Positions 12,004-14,934 of a stretch of DNA of 14,934 nt are shown in pieces. Source of the stretch: Acidimicrobiales bacterium (GTDB lineage Bacteria > Actinomycetota > Acidimicrobiia > Acidimicrobiales > Palsa-688). The stretch's first letter is position 1; each line of letters begins with the position of its first letter. The stretch is taken from assembly GCA_019241495.1 (NCBI GenBank), contig JAFAWZ010000062.1, positions 1-14,934 on the forward strand, written 5' to 3'. Under the pieces are notes generated by a model. The model was not told the DNA's origin. It did no database searches and was given only the letters and a program-made list of their open reading frames with translations. The position numbers and the translations under genes are program-made.

Positions 12004-13020
12004 ATGCTCGTGGACACCACCATGGATCACGACCTGGCGAACGCGGCCGCGGCCGCCCGCCGGGCCGAGGAGGCCGGCTACGACGCCATCTGGTCGGCCG
12101 AGACGGGCCACGACCCGATGCTCCCCCTGGTCATCGCAGCCGAGCACACCGAGAAGCTGCACCTGGGCACCGGCATCGTGGTGGCCTTCGGGCGCAGCCC
12201 CCTGACCTTGGCCCACACCGCGTGGGACCTGAACGCCTATTCGGGCGGCCGCTTCTTCCTCGGGCTGGGCTCGCAGATAAAGCCCCACATCGAGAAGCGC
12301 TACTCGATGCCGTGGTCCCACCCGGCTCCCCGGATGCGGGAGCTCATCTCCGCCATGAGGGCCATCTGGGACTCATGGCAGAACGGCGCCAAGCTCGACT
12401 TCCGGGGCGACTTCTACACCCACACCCTCATGACGCCGTTCTTCAACCCGGGCCCGAACCGCTTCGGCGCCCCCAAGGTGTTCCTGGCCGCGGTGGGGGA
12501 GAGCATGACCAGGGTGGCCGCCGAGGTGGCCGACGGCATGCTGGTCCACGGCTTCACGACCGAGACCTACCTCCGAGAGGTGACGCTCCCGTCCATCCAC
12601 TCGGGCCTAGCCGCGTCGGGCCGCAGCCGCGCCGACTTCCAGCTTTCCTATCCGGCGTTCGTGGTGACCGGCGAGACCCGAACCGAGATGGAGGCGGCCG
12701 AGGCCGGCACCCGCCGCCAGATCGCGTTCTACGCCTCCACCCCCGCTTACCGGGGAGTCCTGGAGCGGCACGGCTGGGGGGACCTGCAGACCGAGTTGAA
12801 CACCCTCTCGAAGCGGGGGGCGTGGGAGGAGATGGGCCGGCTGATCAGCGAAGAGGTGCTCGACGCGTTCGCCGTGCGCGGCGCACCGGAGGAGATCCCC
12901 GGCCTCTTGCAGAAACGCTTCGGTGATGTCGTGGACCGCATCAGCCTCTACATGCCCTACCGGGACAAAGGGTCAGCGCCGCGCATCCTCGCCGGCCTCG
13001 CCGATCTCATTCAGCGCTGA
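12004..13020 (+). CDS. LLM-class F420-dependent oxidoreductase (TIGR03617-like)
   Basis: A 338-residue luciferase-like TIM-barrel oxidoreductase, cytosolic and probably F420-dependent. Landmarks are AARRAEEAGYDAIWSAETGHDP (18-39), LHLGTGIVVAFGRSPLTLAHTAWDL (52-76), SGGRFFLGLGSQIKPHIEKRY (80-100), PAPRMRELISAMRAIW, FRGDFYTHTLMTPFFNP, and PKVFLAAVGESMTRVAAEVADGMLVHGF. This set recalls the family named after MSMEG_2256 (TIGR03617), which is longer than the oxidoreductase at 498-1334 and only distantly related to it. The substrate is unknown. The ATG start is supported by a -10 box 7 nt upstream. It follows the palindromic element in the same direction as the GGDEF-EAL gene but looks independently transcribed. 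Its last three codons lie in a palindrome shared with the convergent amidohydrolase gene. Confidence 0.9.
   Translation: MLVDTTMDHDLANAAAAARRAEEAGYDAIWSAETGHDPMLPLVIAAEHTEKLHLGTGIVVAFGRSPLTLAHTAWDLNAYSGGRFFLGLGSQIKPHIEKRYSMPWSHPAPRMRELISAMRAIWDSWQNGAKLDFRGDFYTHTLMTPFFNPGPNRFGAPKVFLAAVGESMTRVAAEVADGMLVHGFTTETYLREVTLPSIHSGLAASGRSRADFQLSYPAFVVTGETRTEMEAAEAGTRRQIAFYASTPAYRGVLERHGWGDLQTELNTLSKRGAWEEMGRLISEEVLDAFAVRGAPEEIPGLLQKRFGDVVDRISLYMPYRDKGSAPRILAGLADLIQR
13011..13020. other. Palindrome ending two convergent genes
   Basis: TCAGCGCTGA is its own reverse complement. Read on either strand it gives CAG CGC TGA, so both the LLM oxidoreductase and the amidohydrolase end in Gln-Arg-stop within the same ten bases. 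Confidence 0.9.
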
Positions 13021-14288
13021 TACACGAGCCGGCCGGCGACGACGGCGCCCTCAACGCCGGAGCGCCCGACGATGCAGAGGTCGCCCGGTTGGCCGGGGCT
13101 GATCGAGCGGGCCCGGGCCGGGGCGTCGGGATGGCCCTGGAACAGGCCGATCGCGGTAGCCCGGCTCACGGCTTCGTCTGGCCCCACCACCCGACCGGCG
13201 ACGGTCCGCCGGGTCGTGGCCGCCTCCACCGAAACCCACGGGTCGGAGGGCCCGTAGGGGGCGTCGCTGCCTGCCGCCACCGCCACGCCGGCCGACAACA
13301 ACGAGCCCAGCCGCCACAAGTCGCCCAACTCTTCGACGTCCTCCAGGTAGCGGTCACCGCGGGCGTGCACCAGGCCAGGTTGGGTCACCACTGTCACGCC
13401 GAGACGACGGATCTGGTCGACCTGGTCGATGCTCAACAGGGCGCCGTGCTCCAAACGATCCCCGGGGCGGGCCCCCAATTCCTCGAGGGCGGCCAGCGCC
13501 AAAGCGGCCTGAACGTGGGTCACGCAGTGGAACGCGATGGACCGTCCCACCTGGCGGGCCGGGTGCAGGCGATCGACCAGATCGTCGAGGGAGGGAAGGC
13601 TCTCGTCGTCGAGGAGTACTTTGGCCGGGCCCGGGTGGGCCGCCTCGGGCGCCGACATGACGTAGACCTTCTGGGGCAGGATGGCGGCCCGGCTGACGAG
13701 CTCGGCCGGATCGGCGTGGGGGGTGGCGTCGGTGAACCCGGTGATGCCCTGGGCGGCCGCCTCCCTCCCGATCGGGGTCAGGTCGACATGGCGCCGGGGC
13801 AGCCGGGCGCGCAGCCACTCGTCCTGGCGCCACAACCGACCGTTGGGGGAGTCCGAGCCGACCAGGCGTAGCCCGGCCGAGTTCAGGATCCACAGCTTGC
13901 CGCTGCGGTGCTGGATCCGTAGTGGCCGGTTCGCCACGATCCGGTCGAGAGCGCCACGGTCGAGCACGCCGGCCACCGACTCGTGGTAGCCGATGCCCCG
14001 TATCCACTCACCCGCCGGGAGCCGGCGGTCGGCCGCCGCCAGCGCCTCGCCCAAGGCAGCCTCGTCAGCGACTTCCGGCGGCCCGCACGCTACGGAGTCC
14101 GCCGCCGCGGCCCGGGCCAGGAGGTGGACGTGGTGGTCGTGCAGGCCGGGCAAGACGGCGGCGCCTTCCACATCGAGCTCCTCGTCGCCGGTCGCCGCCA
14201 GCTCCGGCCCGACGGCCCGGATTGTCGTCCCGACGTGGATGGAGACGATGCGGCGCGCCACGCGGGCGTGGCGGATCAGCAGGGCCAC
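13011..14288 (-). CDS. Amidohydrolase family protein (amidohydrolase_3/YtcJ-like)
   Basis: A 425-residue metal-dependent hydrolase of the amidohydrolase superfamily. The motifs are PGLHDHHVH (metal-binding His53 and His55), QHRSGKLWILNSAGL (127-141, resembling the YtcJ-type substrate loop), AFHCVTH (His254, His258), LEHGALL (His281) and AGSDAPYGPSDPW (catalytic-type Asp342). It is about 100 residues shorter than typical YtcJ proteins. The physiological substrate is not predictable. The frame is open to 14411, but GTG 14288 is the better start: TAACTT fits a -10 box ending 7 nt upstream, it starts directly before the first conserved strand (ALLIRHARV), and a longer version would overlap the divergent gene. 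It overlaps the convergent LLM gene by 10 bp. Confidence 0.85.
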   Translation of the reverse strand: MALLIRHARVARRIVSIHVGTTIRAVGPELAATGDEELDVEGAAVLPGLHDHHVHLLARAAAADSVACGPPEVADEAALGEALAAADRRLPAGEWIRGIGYHESVAGVLDRGALDRIVANRPLRIQHRSGKLWILNSAGLRLVGSDSPNGRLWRQDEWLRARLPRRHVDLTPIGREAAAQGITGFTDATPHADPAELVSRAAILPQKVYVMSAPEAAHPGPAKVLLDDESLPSLDDLVDRLHPARQVGRSIAFHCVTHVQAALALAALEELGARPGDRLEHGALLSIDQVDQIRRLGVTVVTQPGLVHARGDRYLEDVEELGDLWRLGSLLSAGVAVAAGSDAPYGPSDPWVSVEAATTRRTVAGRVVGPDEAVSRATAIGLFQGHPDAPARARSISPGQPGDLCIVGRSGVEGAVVAGRLVYQR

Positions 14289-14295
14289 GGCGCCA

Positions 14296-14305
14296 AAGTT
14301 AGGCT
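14296..14305. promoter_or_regulatory. Overlapping divergent -10 boxes of two leaderless genes
   Basis: In AAGTTAGGCT the plus strand reads TAGGCT (14300-14305), 8 nt before the ATG at 14314. The minus strand reads TAACTT (14301-14296), 7 nt before the GTG at 14288. Both fit TANNNT and they share two base pairs, so a single site could be melted for transcription in either direction. Confidence 0.55.
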
Positions 14306-14313
14306 CCGCCCCG

Positions 14314-14934
14314 ATGTGGGACACCTTTGCCAGCGGAGCCAGCGAGGTGCTGGGCGTGCTCGATAGGGAGCCTGTGCACTTCGTGGACCTGGACCGGGGC
14401 TGGTCCGACATCCCTCCCCTCTACCCCGCGGTGGTGGTCGGCGTGGGATCGGGCCAGAGGGCGACAGGAGGCGCCGACGTGGCCCTCACGACCATGATCG
14501 ACCCGCCGGCGCCGTGGGTCAGCGTCGCTGACCTCGACACGGCCCGGCACGACCTGGATGCCGCAGTGCGGGCTTCGCCCTTCGCCGCGGTGACCCTCGT
14601 ACAGCTGCTGCGGCTCGGCGCAGGCCGACTGGTCGAGGAGGGCCTGGCCCTCGAGTCGCTGTCCTACTCGGTGCTCCAGGGCGGCGCGGAGTTCGCCCAG
14701 TGGAAGGCCGGGCACAGCTACCCATCTCTCGGTGAGGACCTCCAGCCGCCTGTGCTGGCGGAGGTGGCCGGCACGGAGCTGTCGATCACGTTGAACCGCC
14801 CCGATGTGCACAACGCCTACAACCGGGCCATGCGCGACGCGCTGTGCGAAGCCCTGGCTGTGGCCGCGACGGACACCACTTTGTCCGTGAACATCAAAGG
14901 CAACGGCCCATCGTTTTGCAGCGGGGGAGACCTG
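14314..14934 (+). CDS. Enoyl-CoA hydratase/isomerase family protein with N-terminal extension (3' cut by window edge)
   Basis: The first 207 residues are visible, from ATG 14314 to the window end without a stop. The crotonase fold begins at about residue 147 (VLAEVAGTELSITLNRPDVHNAYNRAM) and reaches the oxyanion-hole segment GNGPSFCSGGDL at the edge. This superfamily acts on acyl-CoA thioesters. The N-terminal 145 residues are unusual for a crotonase. They include PLYPAVVVGVG and AVTLVQLLRLGAGRLVEEGLALESLSYSVLQGGAEFAQW; the latter resembles the helical C-terminal part of crotonases and suggests a degenerate or rearranged extra module. Related long-N-terminus hydratases occur in actinobacteria as far as I recall. 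The start is supported by a -10 box 8 nt upstream. Reaction and substrate are unknown; the missing C-terminus holds catalytic residues needed for a finer call. Confidence 0.85.
   Translation, partial: MWDTFASGASEVLGVLDREPVHFVDLDRGWSDIPPLYPAVVVGVGSGQRATGGADVALTTMIDPPAPWVSVADLDTARHDLDAAVRASPFAAVTLVQLLRLGAGRLVEEGLALESLSYSVLQGGAEFAQWKAGHSYPSLGEDLQPPVLAEVAGTELSITLNRPDVHNAYNRAMRDALCEALAVAATDTTLSVNIKGNGPSFCSGGDL

Noticed and set aside
11238..12926. Plus-strand open frame (562 codons) spanning the EAL domain, the palindromic element and the LLM gene
   Set aside because: It overlaps two strongly supported genes in another frame and has no domain; long only because of high GC.
14299..14811. Minus-strand open frame opposite the hydratase gene
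   Set aside because: Antisense to a frame that clearly encodes a crotonase-family protein on the plus strand.

Overview
The window is high-GC chromosomal DNA from an actinobacterium. The evidence is an almost saturated G/C third codon position, a SenX3/RegX3-type phosphate two-component system, two luciferase-like F420-type oxidoreductases, and several genes that look leaderless (a TANNNT -10 box only 6-8 nt before the start codon). An Acidimicrobiia-like lineage would fit, but this is a guess from gene style. No rRNA, tRNA, CRISPR array, transposase, integrase or phage gene was seen.

Layout. Positions 1-500 hold a possible gene start running off the left edge (minus) and a strong hairpin terminator. 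Then come an LLM-class flavin/F420 oxidoreductase (minus, 498-1334) and, divergently, a small Cys/His-motif membrane protein (plus, 1428-1829). A 260-bp gap carries an unusual iterated dyad (1871-1955 plus one extra copy). phoU (plus, 2090-2782) converges on pstB-pstA-pstC-pstS, which is transcribed as pstSCAB on the minus strand (6872 to 2872). The pstS upstream region has a good PHO-box-like array of 11-nt units. Divergent from pstS lies senX3-regX3 (plus, 7250-9083), then a long structured leader and a membrane-GAF-GGDEF-EAL cyclic-di-GMP protein (9295-11847). The right end has a second LLM oxidoreductase (12004-13020), a convergent amidohydrolase (13011-14288, minus), and divergently an enoyl-CoA hydratase-family gene with a long N-terminal extension that runs off the right edge (14314-14934).

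How it works together. The centre (about 2.1-9.1 kb) is a complete phosphate-starvation module: high-affinity ABC importer PstSCAB, the negative regulator PhoU, and the sensor kinase/response regulator pair. The kinase appears to lack membrane segments, so its input probably comes through PstB/PhoU contacts or another cytoplasmic signal. The GGDEF-EAL protein lies directly downstream but has its own candidate promoter and leader.

The most unusual material is non-coding. A palindromic element occurs twice (2819-2874 and 11845-11979), in the same orientation relative to its upstream gene, and its first three bases TGA are the stop codon of pstB and of the GGDEF-EAL gene. Other points are the 1871-1955 dyad, two divergent leaderless promoters with overlapping -10 boxes (14296-14305), and a 10-bp palindrome that ends two convergent genes with the same three codons (13011-13020).
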